DNA of 64,000 bases from Bacteroidota bacterium (GCA_024643795.1 JAHEMF010000004.1:35850-99849), one strand, 5' to 3'; positions 52,442 through 62,257 are shown, counted from the stretch's first letter. Numbers and translations: made by a program. Notes: generated by a model from the sequence alone, not told the origin.

Positions 52442-53815
52442 TTAATTTTTTTCAAAAAATGATCGTGGATCCGACAACCCCATATTCTCCTGCATTTCCT
52501 TTGTAACCAGGATCCCTGTAACCATCGGCTTCCCAATGATGTATTTGTTTACATAGTCCTTAATATCTTTCTTTGTTACTTCCTGCAATCTTTCCACATA
52601 GTTAGTATAGTAATCAATTGTGGCTGAAGCCCACCAATAAGTAACTGTATGTACAAAGGAAGATGTGCTCTCTTTACCATATGTATCATCAATAGCTAAC
52701 AAGTTTTTAGCAGTTGACAGCTGATCATCTGAATAGTAATCTTCGTTCGCCCATTGTTTCATCTGCTCCATTAAGGCAGTATATGCTTCTTCAACGCGCT
52801 CAGGATTTGGCACTAAAAAGATACTGATCGGCCCAACATACTTACATGTTTGGTAACCAACCTGAACCTGCAAGGCTAGTCCGGAGTCAACCAACTCTTT
52901 TTGAAGCTTGGAGGTTTTTTGACTTAGAATAAAAGAAAAAACATCTGCAGCATATGTCGCAGGTATATCATTTCTTGTGTCAGGCCCATGCAAGCTGATA
53001 GCGATGATAGGAATACGCGTATTCTCATTGACAGTCACAAAGTAGTCAGACTCTCCAAGTGGCTCAAATTCAGGGATTGGATATTTTTCAAATATATCAA
53101 AGTCAGATGCCGCCCAATCACCCATTACTCCTCCAACCATATCAAATATATCATTGTGTTTTACATCTCCCGCTATCACAACAAGAGAATTATTCGGATA
53201 GTAATATTTGTTTTGAATGGTTTTCATTTTTTCGGGAGTAGCCGTTAGTATGATCTCATGATCTCCTATTGTGTTTTTACGACTGTACTGGTCACCCCAA
53301 AGATGATGATCCATATCCTTAATCAGAAAGAATACCGGGTTGGATTCAGCCCTCTGAAACTCCCCATCCACAACAGGGTTTTCCTTTGTCATTTCCTCTT
53401 TGAGAAACAATGGGTACCTGATAGCAGAATTCATGAATTCCAGACCTTCCTTTACTTTTTGATTACTCAATGTAACAAAGTAGTTTACTCTTTCATTAGA
53501 AGTTGTTCCATTAAAGCTTATACCTAGCTCCTGAACCCTTGCCAGGAAATCTTCCTGAGAAGGAATGTCTTTATTTGCTTTAAAGAACATATGTTCATAA
53601 AGATGTGACAAACCATCATATTCCGGAGACTCTGTATATGCTCCATTGTGAACACATATCTCTATTGTAGCAAGTGGAACCGAGTTGTCCTCGATCACCA
53701 GGATTTGCAAGCCGTTTTCCAACGTTTTCATAAAAAAGTTGTCAGGCAATTTATCCTGTGAAAACCCTGAATTTGCCAGAGTTAACAGGAACAATGTCAT
53801 TACTAAATTTCTCAT
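52442..53815 (-). CDS. M16-family zinc protease, catalytic
   Basis: A 457-residue exported protease. Signal peptide MRNLVMTLFLLTLANSGFS; inverted zinc motif His71-Leu-Tyr-Glu-His75 (HLYEH), with a distal Glu near 147-152 (VDGEFQRAESN). Together with the following inactive homologue it likely forms an M16 heterodimer that degrades peptides in the periplasm. The next gene starts 11 bases on. A terminator-like stem upstream separates it from the plug gene. Confidence 0.9.
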   Translation of the reverse strand: MRNLVMTLFLLTLANSGFSQDKLPDNFFMKTLENGLQILVIEDNSVPLATIEICVHNGAYTESPEYDGLSHLYEHMFFKANKDIPSQEDFLARVQELGISFNGTTSNERVNYFVTLSNQKVKEGLEFMNSAIRYPLFLKEEMTKENPVVDGEFQRAESNPVFFLIKDMDHHLWGDQYSRKNTIGDHEIILTATPEKMKTIQNKYYYPNNSLVVIAGDVKHNDIFDMVGGVMGDWAASDFDIFEKYPIPEFEPLGESDYFVTVNENTRIPIIAISLHGPDTRNDIPATYAADVFSFILSQKTSKLQKELVDSGLALQVQVGYQTCKYVGPISIFLVPNPERVEEAYTALMEQMKQWANEDYYSDDQLSTAKNLLAIDDTYGKESTSSFVHTVTYWWASATIDYYTNYVERLQEVTKKDIKDYVNKYIIGKPMVTGILVTKEMQENMGLSDPRSFFEKN

Positions 53816-53845
53816 AAACAGTTAATTAAGATTTAAAGAGGGCTT

Positions 53846-53853
53846 CAAAAATA
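53846..53853 (-). promoter_or_regulatory. TATTTTTG -7-like box before the M16 pair
   Basis: The minus strand reads TATTTTTG, exact to TAnnTTTG, 31 bases before the ATG at 53815. It lies in the T-rich tail of the preceding terminator, so the match may be by chance. Confidence 0.35.
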
Positions 53854-53904
53854 ATAAAAATTAAAGGCCCGCCCTAATTACATATTGATGTGATAGGGCG
53901 AGCC
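53854..53904 (-). terminator. Rho-independent terminator of the vWA/plug operon
   Basis: GGCCCGCCCTA (53866-53876) and TAGGGCGAGCC (53894-53904) pair with one mismatch over 11 bases. Read on the minus strand the stem is followed by TTTAATTTTTATT. It lies 23 bases past the plug-gene stop. Confidence 0.75.
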
Positions 53905-53927
53905 GGAACAACCTGACAATAATCCTT

Positions 53928-54617
53928 TTAGCGTTTACCCCTACTCATATAACTCTTGGTTGTTATTAAAACCACTCCTCCGGTAGCGTCTCCGAACATG
54001 GCCGGGATTCCGCCAGTAATAACTGTTATTTCACCTATTGCACTTTTGGGTAATGAAAAATCTCCCATCACTTTGATACCATCCACCACATATTGTGTTG
54101 ATGATGCTCTTGCACCCCTGATATTTATTGAACCTCCACTATCATCCTGACGAACCCCTGCCGTTGTGGCAACCATATCCTGAACACTTCTATCACTGGT
54201 AGTTTCAATCCATTCCGGATCCAAAACTTGCATTGTTGGAGTTATTCCTTTATCAATAATGGGAGGCTCCCATTCTATTACAATTGGTGGAAGCTGATTG
54301 TCTGATTCTAAACCAGCTTCAACATATGTAGCTTTTTCTGCCGACACTAAAATGTCGTTCATTGTGACTTTAGCATACGTCACAAATGAAAAAGTCAAAG
54401 TATATTTTCCTGCCACCAGTGGTTTTAAAACAAAGTTTCCATTGTCATCAGTCACTGTTCCTTTCAAAATTCCATCACTCTCATATGACACCGTTGCTCC
54501 AGGCAAAGGCCCGCCGGAGAGTTTGTCTGTGACCGTGCCTCTTATCTCACCAAATTGGCCATACCCGTTAAATGAAACAATTGTCATTAACATTAGTAAT
54601 ATGATCGTGTTTTTCAT
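53928..54617 (-). CDS. Carboxypeptidase-like plus TonB plug domain protein without a barrel
   Basis: A 229-residue exported protein. Signal peptide (NTIILLMLMTIVSFNGYG), a CarboxypepD_reg-like domain (GEIRGTVTDKLSGGPLPGATV, TDDNGNFVLKPL), then a TonB-dependent-receptor plug (VQDMVATTAGVRQDDSGG, INIRGARASSTQYVVDGI, EITVITGGIPAMFGDATGG, VVLITTKS) that ends after six residues with a natural stop. A full receptor would go on for 500 or more residues as a beta barrel; none is encoded downstream. It follows the vWA gene by 12 bases. It may be a plug-like binding or adaptor protein. Confidence 0.85.
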   Translation of the reverse strand: MKNTIILLMLMTIVSFNGYGQFGEIRGTVTDKLSGGPLPGATVSYESDGILKGTVTDDNGNFVLKPLVAGKYTLTFSFVTYAKVTMNDILVSAEKATYVEAGLESDNQLPPIVIEWEPPIIDKGITPTMQVLDPEWIETTSDRSVQDMVATTAGVRQDDSGGSINIRGARASSTQYVVDGIKVMGDFSLPKSAIGEITVITGGIPAMFGDATGGVVLITTKSYMSRGKR

Positions 54618-54629
54618 AGTATATATTTT

Positions 54630-56540
54630 TTATTTCTGTTGTTGAGATAACTTATAATTATCAAGATCCGAGGCCAGTTCAACCAGCCTTATAAATTCTG
54701 ACCTATAACCTTCTTTATCTTCACCTTTTGACCCACGGGCTATTTTTACAATTGAAACATAACTTGATGACCCCTTGTGATCTGACCTTCTCAGCACCAT
54801 ACCAAACATGGCAACAGATACAGCAAAGCGGAAATTTTGCGTTGCATTTTCAAATTTTCTGTTAGAGTCGGATACTTCTTTAATCATCAACTTGCTGGTT
54901 GTTTGCCCAGGAATTTTATACCTCACTTTTAATGTCAGCAATTCATTTCCCTTTTGATTTATTTTACTGGTTTGATATTTAAGTTCATCAATTGGCATGG
55001 TTACATCTTCTGCTTCCTGAGGGACTAGCTCATATAATGCCGTAACCGTATGTCCTGAACCTATTTCTCCTGCATCCTTTTTATCATCATTAAAATCCTG
55101 TGCTTGCAGCATACGATTTTCATATCCGATCAATTTGTATGATTTGATATGGGCAGGATTAAATTCAATTTGAATTTTGACATCATTTGCCAGTGTATAT
55201 AATGTCCCTCCAAGTTCTTTTATAAGCACTTTTCTGGCCTCCATGATATTATCTATATATGCATAATTCCCATTTCCATTATCGGCTAGTTTTTCCATCC
55301 TGGAATCTTTTAAATTTCCATTACCAAATCCCAGAACTGTTAAATATACTCCCGTCTCTCTTTTTGATTCTATAAGCCTGACCAATTCACCATCGCTACT
55401 GGCACCAACATTAAAATCACCATCAGTAGCCAGTATGATCCTGTTATTCCCGTTTCTGATGTAATTTTCTGTTGCTACTCTGTAAGCAAGCTTGATTCCT
55501 GCACCCCCTGCCGTTGAACCACCTGCTCGCAAATTGTTGATAGCTTCCTTGATTGCTAACTTATTATTTCCATAAGTTGATTCAAGTACCAGACCTGCTG
55601 CACCTGCATATACAACTATGGCGACCTTATCCTGAGGTCTAAGATTTTCTACAAGCATTTCCATAGCTCTTTTCAGTAACGGCAACTTATTTGCCTGTTG
55701 CATTGACCCTGATACATCAATTAAAAAGGTGAGGTTTGAAGGCGGCATAAGCTGATCATCCATGGTCTGCGCCTGCAATCCTACTTTCAGTAACTTATGA
55801 TCATTGTTCCAAGGACATTCAGCAACCTCAGTATGCAAATTAAAAGGTTCATTTTTTGATGGCCCCTGATATTCATAATCAAAATAATTGATCAGCTCTT
55901 CTATTCGTACTGCGTCAATAGGTGGTAAAGTGCCACTCATCAGATGGCGGCGCATATTGGCATAGGATGCACGATCTACATCTATAGAAAATGTTGATAA
56001 GGGTTCACGAAGTGCATCCTTAAATTCATTTTCAGGCAAATAATCATATTGTTCCGTATTGAATTCTTCAGCAGTGATACTTAGTATGGATTGGGGTGCA
56101 GATGAGTATTCATATTCTTCCGAAACAGCATCCATTACAACACTTTGTTTTTTCTCACTTTTGTTTGGCGGCGTAATTTCACTTACTTCCTGAACTGCTT
56201 TAATCATTGCAATAGATATGTTTTTAGTTTGTGCAGCATCCAGCGCAACCGACTTTAAAATTTTGGTTTTGTAACCAGGCTTTGAGGCATGCACATCATA
56301 AGAACCTGGTTCAACACCGGAAAATTCAAATTTTCCAGATCCTGTTGTAATTACCTTATGCTTGAATTTTGAGTTTAACCACAGCGATACTTCCACTTCG
56401 GACACAGGGAGGGAATTTATTGCATCAACAACATTACCTTTTAGAGTAGATTTATCATCTGTTACCATCCCCGAAAGGGTAAACACAACAATTATTGGGA
56501 ACAGAATTGGCAGAAAACTGAGATAATTTTGAATTTTCAT
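54630..56540 (-). CDS. vWA-domain (YfbK-like) exported protein with CarboxypepD_reg domain
   Basis: 636 residues when the ATG at 56540 is taken; this heads a signal peptide (KIQNYLSFLPILFPIIVVF). A longer frame from 56774 would run into the divergent sigma gene. Order: carboxypeptidase-regulatory-like domain (LKGNVVDAINSLPVSEVEVS), an acidic linker, a YfbK_N-type segment (STFSIDVDRASYANMRRHL, RIEELINYFDYEY), then a vWA domain with MIDAS DVSGS and late EVVPQ-like ELVPQEAED. YfbK-like proteins often pair with ECF sigma genes; here one lies divergently next door. Confidence 0.85.
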   Translation of the reverse strand: MKIQNYLSFLPILFPIIVVFTLSGMVTDDKSTLKGNVVDAINSLPVSEVEVSLWLNSKFKHKVITTGSGKFEFSGVEPGSYDVHASKPGYKTKILKSVALDAAQTKNISIAMIKAVQEVSEITPPNKSEKKQSVVMDAVSEEYEYSSAPQSILSITAEEFNTEQYDYLPENEFKDALREPLSTFSIDVDRASYANMRRHLMSGTLPPIDAVRIEELINYFDYEYQGPSKNEPFNLHTEVAECPWNNDHKLLKVGLQAQTMDDQLMPPSNLTFLIDVSGSMQQANKLPLLKRAMEMLVENLRPQDKVAIVVYAGAAGLVLESTYGNNKLAIKEAINNLRAGGSTAGGAGIKLAYRVATENYIRNGNNRIILATDGDFNVGASSDGELVRLIESKRETGVYLTVLGFGNGNLKDSRMEKLADNGNGNYAYIDNIMEARKVLIKELGGTLYTLANDVKIQIEFNPAHIKSYKLIGYENRMLQAQDFNDDKKDAGEIGSGHTVTALYELVPQEAEDVTMPIDELKYQTSKINQKGNELLTLKVRYKIPGQTTSKLMIKEVSDSNRKFENATQNFRFAVSVAMFGMVLRRSDHKGSSSYVSIVKIARGSKGEDKEGYRSEFIRLVELASDLDNYKLSQQQK

Positions 56541-56686
56541 AAGAATATAAGTTTGTACGTTCTTAAGATCCATTTCACATTGTGATTCCATAAATTCAGG
56601 TAATTTTAAATTCGCTATGGAATCGGTCCGTTTTTTGCGTCTATAAGTGACTGCACAGATCAAATTGAACCGAACATATCCAAAAT

Positions 56687-57289
56687 ATGTGGCTGATACA
56701 TAAGAAAAAGATACATGACCAAACCGACGAATGGCTTCTTGAAGACTTTCGTAAGACAGGGAATTCCAGTTCATTAGGAGGCCTGTTTGACAGATATTCT
56801 CATTTGGTATTCGGTGTTTGTATGAAATATCTTAAGAATGAAGAGGATGCTAAGGACGCTACCCTTCAGATCTTTGAAAAGCTGGTTGTTGACCTGAGGC
56901 GATTTGAAGTTAAAAAGTTCAGTTACTGGGTGCATAGTGTAGCAAGGAACTATTGCTTGATGGTTTTAAGAAACAGAAAAGCCATGCATTATTATGACGA
57001 CGAGAACTCACCCGGTGTTGATGCGTTTGTGGAATCACATCAACAATCACATCTGGTGGAACATGATGAGGATGAAGCCAGGCTACAATTACTTGAAGAA
57101 GCTGTTAAAACTTTAAATGAAGAACAAAGAATGTGCATTGAAATGTTTTATCTAAAAAAGATGTGCTACCAGGACGTTTCTGAAATTACCGGTTTCGACA
57201 TGAAACAAGTGAAGAGTCATATTCAAAACGGCAAGCGGAACATTAAAATATACATGGAAAAAAAAGCAAATGAAATCACTCATACATAA
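56687..57289 (+). CDS. ECF-type RNA polymerase sigma factor
   Basis: 200 residues. Region 2 covers LFDRYSHLVFGVCMKYLKNEEDAKDA and FSYWVHSVARNYC; region 4 covers LNEEQRMCIEMFYLKKMCYQDVSEITG and VKSHIQNGKRNIK. The ATG at 56687 is preceded by a 146-base divergent region. Its 3' end overlaps the anti-sigma-like gene by 20 bases, a usual ECF layout. Confidence 0.92.
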   Translation: MWLIHKKKIHDQTDEWLLEDFRKTGNSSSLGGLFDRYSHLVFGVCMKYLKNEEDAKDATLQIFEKLVVDLRRFEVKKFSYWVHSVARNYCLMVLRNRKAMHYYDDENSPGVDAFVESHQQSHLVEHDEDEARLQLLEEAVKTLNEEQRMCIEMFYLKKMCYQDVSEITGFDMKQVKSHIQNGKRNIKIYMEKKANEITHT

Positions 57290-58511
57290 TATCTTTAACC
57301 ATACAGGTTGCATAGAGCGTGAAACTTTGCTCAAGTACCAAAAGGGGTTGCTATCGCGGGAACAACAGCACGAAGTTGAGTTGCATTTAACTGATTGCGA
57401 ACTTTGTTCTGAATCACTTGAAGGATTGGCTCTTATCAGCTCAAACTCCATTCTGGATGAATTGGATCAGGAACTGAACAGCACTTTGTCTTCAAAAAAA
57501 TACAGTGGAAGCCGCCAACCGTCACGTGTGCTTTGGATCGCAGCATCAATAAGCGTAATGTTCCTGCTTTCAGTCTTTGCATGGTATCAGTTTAAATCTG
57601 CAAAGGATGGGGACCGAATCATGTCATTGAACAGTTCAAAAGAATTGCACCCGGCAACTTCATATGATAGCTTACAATCAGTTACATCTCCTGTCGAATC
57701 AAATGGCGAAACTCCGGAATTAACTGAAAGCAGCCAGAATGTTCAGAACGAGAAATTGCCTTTGAATCAGGTTCCGGAAAAAAGAGAAAGTGAGAGCGTC
57801 GCCAATAAATCACTTGATGACAATTCACATGAAATAATAGCTGAGGCTGAGGTAGATGATGAAATGATTTTGGAAGAAGCAACTATTGCTGAACCTGATC
57901 AGGTTGTTGCTGAAGTTACACCAAGTAAGACCCCTGCGATGAGCGGTGCAACAGGTAATAACCTGCAGTTTACCGGTGCAGCCACCAGTATCCCTCAGAT
58001 CACTTATGTTAATGGTTTGAAACTGGCAGTTAATCAGTCTGATTCCAAACCTCTTAAAAAACAAAAAGAAGTAACATCAAAAAGTGTAAGTCCAAAGTAT
58101 GAGAACAAGGATGCAGCAGCTAAGGCTGAAGAGCCTCCTGTGGTAGAGGAAGAATTGGGATATGTTGATGCCATTACTCCCGCGCTGAACGATTTTAAGA
58201 ATGCAGAGTACCCGGAAGCAATTCAAAAGCTTGACCAAATTTCTGCATTCTATCCAAATGATGAGAGCAGTAATTTTTATTCAGGATTGGCATACTATAA
58301 TTCAAATGATTTTGAAGCCGCAATTGAACACCTTGAACCGTTAGCAAAGTCAAGTAACGGTGTATTCAAAGAAGAGGCCGAATATTATATTGCCTTATCA
58401 TATTACAAATCAGGGAAGAAAGAAAAGGGAGCAAAACTTTTGAAGAAGATCGTTGCTGACAAAGGATTTTATGCTGACCAGGCAACCAAATTTCTCAACA
58501 ATCCTGAATAA
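57270..58511 (+). CDS. Anti-sigma-like zinc-finger protein with TM and C-terminal TPR
   Basis: 413 residues. The N-terminal zf-HC2-type motif has His39-x3-Cys43-x2-Cys46 (HLTDCELC) with Cys14 ahead; a TM spans about 86-106; a long disordered acidic stretch (about 115-300) follows; and TPR-type repeats (YPEAIQKLDQIS, SNFYSGLAYYNSNDFEAAIEHLEPL, YYIALSYYKSGKKEKGAKLLKKI) fill 300-410. It would hold the sigma factor at the membrane with a periplasmic TPR sensor. Translational overlap with sigma supports this. Confidence 0.85.
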   Translation: MKSLIHNIFNHTGCIERETLLKYQKGLLSREQQHEVELHLTDCELCSESLEGLALISSNSILDELDQELNSTLSSKKYSGSRQPSRVLWIAASISVMFLLSVFAWYQFKSAKDGDRIMSLNSSKELHPATSYDSLQSVTSPVESNGETPELTESSQNVQNEKLPLNQVPEKRESESVANKSLDDNSHEIIAEAEVDDEMILEEATIAEPDQVVAEVTPSKTPAMSGATGNNLQFTGAATSIPQITYVNGLKLAVNQSDSKPLKKQKEVTSKSVSPKYENKDAAAKAEEPPVVEEELGYVDAITPALNDFKNAEYPEAIQKLDQISAFYPNDESSNFYSGLAYYNSNDFEAAIEHLEPLAKSSNGVFKEEAEYYIALSYYKSGKKEKGAKLLKKIVADKGFYADQATKFLNNPE

Positions 58512-58513
58512 GT

Positions 58514-61114
58514 TTATTTGCCGAAGGCCTTTTGCAACAGCGGGTTCGTTTCTTTAGCACGCATCTTTTGCAAAATGGCATCTGCATTCTTTTTAACGCC
58601 TGAGGCAAGTTGCTGATTCCTTTCAGCTTCTATCCCTTTTTCTTTCATAAACCGGGTAGAATAATTGCCTGAGATCTCATTCAGTTCTTTATAAACAATA
58701 TATCTGATCGACCACTCTTCACTTGATAAACCCAGGTCACCCAGAATATCAACTCCCTGCTTTGCATGCTGAGGGTCACAATTCATGAGATACGTTCCAA
58801 AATACTTTATCTCACCGCTTGTAGGCTTTTGGGTCTCGCCGGATATTATTGACGACATATATTCAAACTCATCTTCATCTCCATACATTGAATATAAATA
58901 CATACTTGTTTCTCTTAAACGCATATTTGGGATTGTGTCGATTTTCTTTACCTCACCTATCCACTTTTCCTTATCAACCGATAATAAATAGTTGATAGCT
59001 ATTTCCTGCACATCATATGATAGATCGTTGGTATGTTGTGAAATAAGATCAATGAGTCCAGGATCGCGTTGTGGAAAATCATCATTTACAAAGGCATTTA
59101 TTGTAGCATAAATCACATCTGCCGACTTTTCAGTTGCAAGCAATTGCTTCAGCTCATTTGTCCATAAGTTTCGATCCACTTTAAAATATTCAGGTGAATA
59201 CTCTACAACAAGTCCCCTGATAGTTGGTGATGGATCTTTTAAAGCAGCTACGAAGGTCTTCTGAATTCTCTCATCCTTTTCAAGGGAAGACTCCATGGTT
59301 GCCAATGACTCAAACCTGTCCATGAACAATGGAGCATTGAGGTATTGGTATACATCTTCGTCAACTGTTTGTTTAACCTGTTTTTCACATAACAGCATTT
59401 TTTTAGCATCAAAGTTCACCAGTAATGGCTTGCCCGATACCGGAAAAGAAAATTCTTTTCTGATGCTATCTATAACAATCTCATATCGTTTAATGCCGGA
59501 ATCAGTATATATATCAACCGATACAGGTAACCGAAACACAACTGAATTACTCAAATCCTGCACCTGACTTACATTCAGAACAACTCTGTCTTCACTCTCA
59601 AGGTATACATGATCTATTTTTAATACGGGATGCCCTTTTGAAAAAAACCATTGATCGAAGAACCAGTTAAGGTCTTCACCGGTAACTTGTTCAAATGCCA
59701 TTCTGAGGTCATGAATCTCAGCTGTGCCAAATCTATTTTCAGTTAAGTATAGTCTGCAAGCCTCAAAATATGCTTCGTCTCCAACATAACATCTCAACAT
59801 ATGTAGCACTCTACCTCCCTTTTCATATGAATGCCGATCATACATGTCATCAGCTTTATTATAATCGTATCTGATAAGGTTTACCTTTTTTGATCGGGAT
59901 TCGGTGATATATGCTCTGAGATCCTGTAAAGAATGATAATCAGCAAAATCGCGTCCATACTTTTTTTCAAACCACAAATACTCTCCATAGTTTGCAAAAG
60001 ACTCATTAAGTGGAATGTTCGACCATGACTCACACGTAACCAGATCGCCAAACCAGTGGTGTGTCATTTCATGGGAAACATAATCTTCATAATCTCTGTC
60101 AATTATTGCCCTGCTATCTTGTTGTACAAATTCACCATATACTACTGCTGTAGTATTCTCCATGGCTCCGGAAACATAGTCTCGCACTATTACCTGTGAA
60201 AACTTTTCCCAGGGATATTCCACCTTATATAAATTGCTAAAGAAAGAAAGCATTTGGGTTGTGTGCCTGAAAATATCTTTTGCGTAAGGCTCGTAATCTG
60301 GTTCAACATAATAATCTACCGGCTTGCCATTCCACTGATCTCTTACAACTGCGTATTTACCAACACATATCATTGCCAGGTATGGCGCATGTGGAAGCTC
60401 CTGCGCCCAATAATCGGTTCGTGTACCATTTGTTTCATTGACTAGCGAACTTTTAAGTAGACCGTTGCTTAAGGTTTGAAATGCTGTATCTACAGTTAAG
60501 TATATTTCCTGGGTCATCTTTTGATCAGGCCCATCAATTGTGGGGAACCAAACTGAATTGTTCTCCGTTTCACCTTGAGTCCATATTTGCATGGGTTTAT
60601 CGTTATCGCTGCCATCAGCATTGATAAAATACAAACCCTTGTCGCTTCTTATCGCATGACCTTTGCTTCTTTCTGCTTCCTCAGGTCTGGCAATGTAATC
60701 AACCAATAAAGTTATTGTATCCGTTCTGCTATAATACTTATCAAGTGTTATATATATTCTGGAACTATCGTATGAATATGCAAGTTCTTCCAGCTTATCA
60801 CCAAAGAGTATGTCAACTTCATTTAAGATCATGGCTCTTGCATCAAGTATTAGCTGATTTGAACTATACCAGTGGGGCGAAACCGTTATGTATGCAGTGC
60901 CATATAGATACTGATTTTCCCAATCAGGCACAAGCTGAAGTTTTGTATGGATAAGATCGAATGTTTTAGTTTCGGAACCTCGGTAAACAGGTCTCTCTGA
61001 TGAGTTTCTTGATTCTTGTTCCGCTTCAATGGCAGAAATCTTCTTGCTGGAATTACAACTAAAAAATAGCACCGAACTGATGGCAAATATGTGCCAGAAA
61101 ATTTTTTTTATCAT
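58514..61114 (-). CDS. M1-family aminopeptidase lipoprotein with C-terminal HEAT-like repeats
   Basis: 866 residues. A lipobox-like VLFFSC puts Cys at 20. The M1 core has GAMENTTAVVYGE, the zinc motif His348-Glu349-x2-His (HEMTHHW) and a downstream NESFANYGEY Glu. The last ~250 residues form HEAT-like helical repeats (PSPTIRGLVVEYSPE, QEIAINYLLSV, RDPGLIDLISQ). It cleaves N-terminal residues in the periplasm or on the outer membrane. No close neighbours share its direction apart from the J-domain gene upstream, 45 bases away. Confidence 0.9.
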   Translation of the reverse strand: MIKKIFWHIFAISSVLFFSCNSSKKISAIEAEQESRNSSERPVYRGSETKTFDLIHTKLQLVPDWENQYLYGTAYITVSPHWYSSNQLILDARAMILNEVDILFGDKLEELAYSYDSSRIYITLDKYYSRTDTITLLVDYIARPEEAERSKGHAIRSDKGLYFINADGSDNDKPMQIWTQGETENNSVWFPTIDGPDQKMTQEIYLTVDTAFQTLSNGLLKSSLVNETNGTRTDYWAQELPHAPYLAMICVGKYAVVRDQWNGKPVDYYVEPDYEPYAKDIFRHTTQMLSFFSNLYKVEYPWEKFSQVIVRDYVSGAMENTTAVVYGEFVQQDSRAIIDRDYEDYVSHEMTHHWFGDLVTCESWSNIPLNESFANYGEYLWFEKKYGRDFADYHSLQDLRAYITESRSKKVNLIRYDYNKADDMYDRHSYEKGGRVLHMLRCYVGDEAYFEACRLYLTENRFGTAEIHDLRMAFEQVTGEDLNWFFDQWFFSKGHPVLKIDHVYLESEDRVVLNVSQVQDLSNSVVFRLPVSVDIYTDSGIKRYEIVIDSIRKEFSFPVSGKPLLVNFDAKKMLLCEKQVKQTVDEDVYQYLNAPLFMDRFESLATMESSLEKDERIQKTFVAALKDPSPTIRGLVVEYSPEYFKVDRNLWTNELKQLLATEKSADVIYATINAFVNDDFPQRDPGLIDLISQHTNDLSYDVQEIAINYLLSVDKEKWIGEVKKIDTIPNMRLRETSMYLYSMYGDEDEFEYMSSIISGETQKPTSGEIKYFGTYLMNCDPQHAKQGVDILGDLGLSSEEWSIRYIVYKELNEISGNYSTRFMKEKGIEAERNQQLASGVKKNADAILQKMRAKETNPLLQKAFGK

Positions 61115-61158
61115 CTGTTTTAAGTAGGTATCCTGAATATCTAATCGACAACATTTTT

Positions 61159-62160
61159 TCAGGTGATCAATCTGGTGAATTTGTAAATAAAGCTACTGCT
61201 AACCATTTGGGTGCCTGAAGAAGATCCGTAAAGATACCCTCTTTCAGCATATTCCTTTACCAAAGGGTATTCAACAGCATATTTATATTTTGATCTTATC
61301 CCGACCAACCTATACATCAACTGGCAATTTAATCCGCCAAAAAATGAACCTGCAGCAGCACCCACCAGATAGTGAATATCCATGAGCCGATGCAGGTAGA
61401 TCATCCCCGCAAGGGTACAGCATATTTTAATTGCAGCACCAATGGTATGAAAAATAAAAGCCGTCTTACACCTTGGAATCAGAATGGTGTGTCCGGGATT
61501 ATTACCGCGTAATTTTAATTTGTTACCCGGAATTTGGTATTCAAAGTTCATTGGAAAGTGCAAAGGAGGACCATCGGCAATATGTTTGTTTAGAAAATAA
61601 CAATTATTGGGAGTCACATTTATCTTGAGTGGTTCGGAATAGAATTTTTTACCATCAATTTTTATAGATGCTTTGCCAATTTCAAAAACCCCGGTCTTTA
61701 CAGGTGCTATGATATAGGTCAATGTGGTTTCCCTGATCTTATGTTCTTCATGTATCAATTTTCGGAAGGATACAAAGGGAGGTCCAGACATAAAAAATTC
61801 ATCAAACGAAGGTTTTACAAAGATCCTGCCTTCACCTGAATATGTAAAAGTGATTTCAAGCTCTTCATTTAAAGAAATTGCATGTTGATCAGCTCTGGCG
61901 TAGAAATAATGATTGACAGGAGGTTTTTCAACTATATTAGTATAAAAAACCGTACCTCCGGTGAGGTCATAAACCGACCTTTTACCTTCATCATAAAGTA
62001 CTTCATAAGCCTCACTGACCCTTTTAAATTGCTCCTCTGCATTACTATCTTCAGGGTGGAGGTCAGGATGATACTTTCGTGCTAGTCTGTGCCAGGCACT
62101 TTTTACCTGCTCCCGTGTAGCGTCAGGCTTGATACCCAATATTTTATAATAATCGATCAT
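61159..62160 (-). CDS. J-domain protein fused to a BatD-like domain and a C-terminal TM region
   Basis: 333 residues. The N-terminal 65 form a J domain with HPD at 31-33 (YHPDLHPEDS) and the helices YKILGIKPDATREQVKSAWHRL and FKRVSEAYEVLYDEGKR. The middle (about 80-185) reads as a beta-sandwich like the oxygen-tolerance BatD/BamB-type repeats (LNEELEITFTYSG, PPFVSF, TYIIAPVKTGVFEIGKASIKIDGKKFYSEPLKINV). Two membrane helices follow (about 235-255 and 262-280). The layout puts J on the cytosolic side only if the middle part is also cytosolic, which is odd. Family of the central part moderately sure. Confidence 0.75.
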   Translation of the reverse strand: MIDYYKILGIKPDATREQVKSAWHRLARKYHPDLHPEDSNAEEQFKRVSEAYEVLYDEGKRSVYDLTGGTVFYTNIVEKPPVNHYFYARADQHAISLNEELEITFTYSGEGRIFVKPSFDEFFMSGPPFVSFRKLIHEEHKIRETTLTYIIAPVKTGVFEIGKASIKIDGKKFYSEPLKINVTPNNCYFLNKHIADGPPLHFPMNFEYQIPGNKLKLRGNNPGHTILIPRCKTAFIFHTIGAAIKICCTLAGMIYLHRLMDIHYLVGAAAGSFFGGLNCQLMYRLVGIRSKYKYAVEYPLVKEYAERGYLYGSSSGTQMVSSSFIYKFTRLIT

Positions 62161-62257
62161 TGATACTCCAATTTACGAATTTACATTCTAAATCCGGAGC
62201 TTAAAAATTACAACGGGATTCACAGTTTTTTATTGAGGCATTAGCTGTTATATCCTT

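Noticed and set aside
53928..54617. Plug gene as a broken full-size TonB receptor
   Set aside because: The frame ends at a natural stop followed within 25 bases by a clear terminator, and no barrel sequence lies downstream.
56541..56774. Longer start for the vWA gene
   Set aside because: It would overlap the sigma gene start and bury the signal peptide 78 residues in.
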